In this document: piece by piece, positions 14,577 to 14,612 of the stretch | Layout of the letters: every line of letters starts with the position of its first letter | Position numbering within the stretch: position 1 is the first letter of the stretch | DNA from: an uncultured Bacilli bacterium | GTDB lineage: Bacteria > Bacillota_I > Bacilli_A > RF39 > UBA660 | NCBI GenBank assembly: GCA_947598455.1 | Contig: CANQFI010000033.1 | Location: 1-14,612 of the forward strand | Length of the DNA stretch: 14,612 bases | Reading direction: 5' to 3' | The notes under the pieces: generated by a model | The model's database searches: none | Seen by the model: the letters and a program-made list of their open reading frames with translations, nothing else | Told to the model about the DNA's origin: nothing | Position numbers and translations under genes: made by a program

Positions 14577-14600
14577 TAAAAGAAGTAATTTCTTACTTCT
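14577..14600 (-). terminator. Probable terminator of the gene to the right of rarA
   Basis: AGAAGTAA (14581-14588) and TTACTTCT (14593-14600) form a perfect 8-bp stem with a 4-base loop. On the minus strand it is followed by TTTTAT. The T-run is short, so strength is uncertain. Confidence 0.55.
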
Positions 14601-14612
14601 TGTAATAAGCTC
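14593..14612 (-). CDS. Possible 3' tip of a minus-strand gene cut by the window edge
   Basis: In one frame the last bases read Ala-Tyr-Tyr-Lys-Lys followed by TAA (14593-14595). The stop falls inside the terminator stem, the arrangement seen for other genes here. Too little remains to name it, and the reading frame is a guess. Confidence 0.3.

Overview
The window is about 14.6 kb of very A+T-rich DNA using the standard bacterial code (TGG for Trp; TAA and TAG stops). Shine-Dalgarno sites are strong, of AAGGAG or AGGTGAT type. The genes build Gram-positive peptidoglycan (Ddl, MurF, class B PBP) and one encodes a thioester-domain surface protein. Together with the A/T bias this suggests an uncultured low-GC Firmicutes/Bacilli lineage, for example a gut group near the wall-bearing relatives of Mollicutes such as RF39 or Erysipelotrichia. 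That placement is an inference; no rRNA is present.

Layout, left to right. (1) At 1-2600 a promoter points out of the left edge, followed by a large minus-strand secreted surface protein with two thioester-type (TED/TQXA) domains, a C-terminal anchor, its own promoter and a terminator. (2) At 2585-2790 lies a gene-free stretch with a G/C-richer island and a hairpin that I cannot assign. (3) At 2795-6500 is a tight minus-strand operon: alpha/beta hydrolase, membrane-tethered MurF, Ddl-type D-Ala-D-Ala ligase. It ends in a strong terminator and is preceded by a perfect 11-bp inverted repeat. (4) At 6531-10133 is an envelope-glycosylation module. A radical SAM/SPASM protein and a polyprenyl-phosphate-sugar-synthase-like GT2 overlap in one minus-strand operon. 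They are transcribed divergently from a multi-membrane-span GT-C-type glycosyltransferase. (5) At 10140-12839 are elongation factor P, ribosomal protein L33 (a 54-residue gene) and a class B penicillin-binding protein, all on the minus strand. (6) At 12903-14514 are a small plus-strand gene resembling DUF2624/YqfT and the AAA+ ATPase RarA (MgsA) on the minus strand. The 3' tip of another minus-strand gene may sit at the right edge.

How the genes fit together. Ddl makes D-Ala-D-Ala, MurF attaches it to UDP-MurNAc-tripeptide, and the PBP cross-links the finished strands. The GT2 probably loads a sugar onto a lipid phosphate, and the GT-C protein would transfer it outside the membrane. The surface protein would be displayed on the resulting wall. 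L33, EF-P and RarA are housekeeping genes for translation and replication-fork maintenance.

Most of the window is ordinary chromosome. The points most worth a second look are the tandem TED protein whose second domain lacks the thioester glutamine, the radical SAM/GT2/GT-C module, the palindrome at 6475-6509, and the unexplained island at 2635-2703. I see no CRISPR array, insertion sequence, tRNA, rRNA or recognised defence system.
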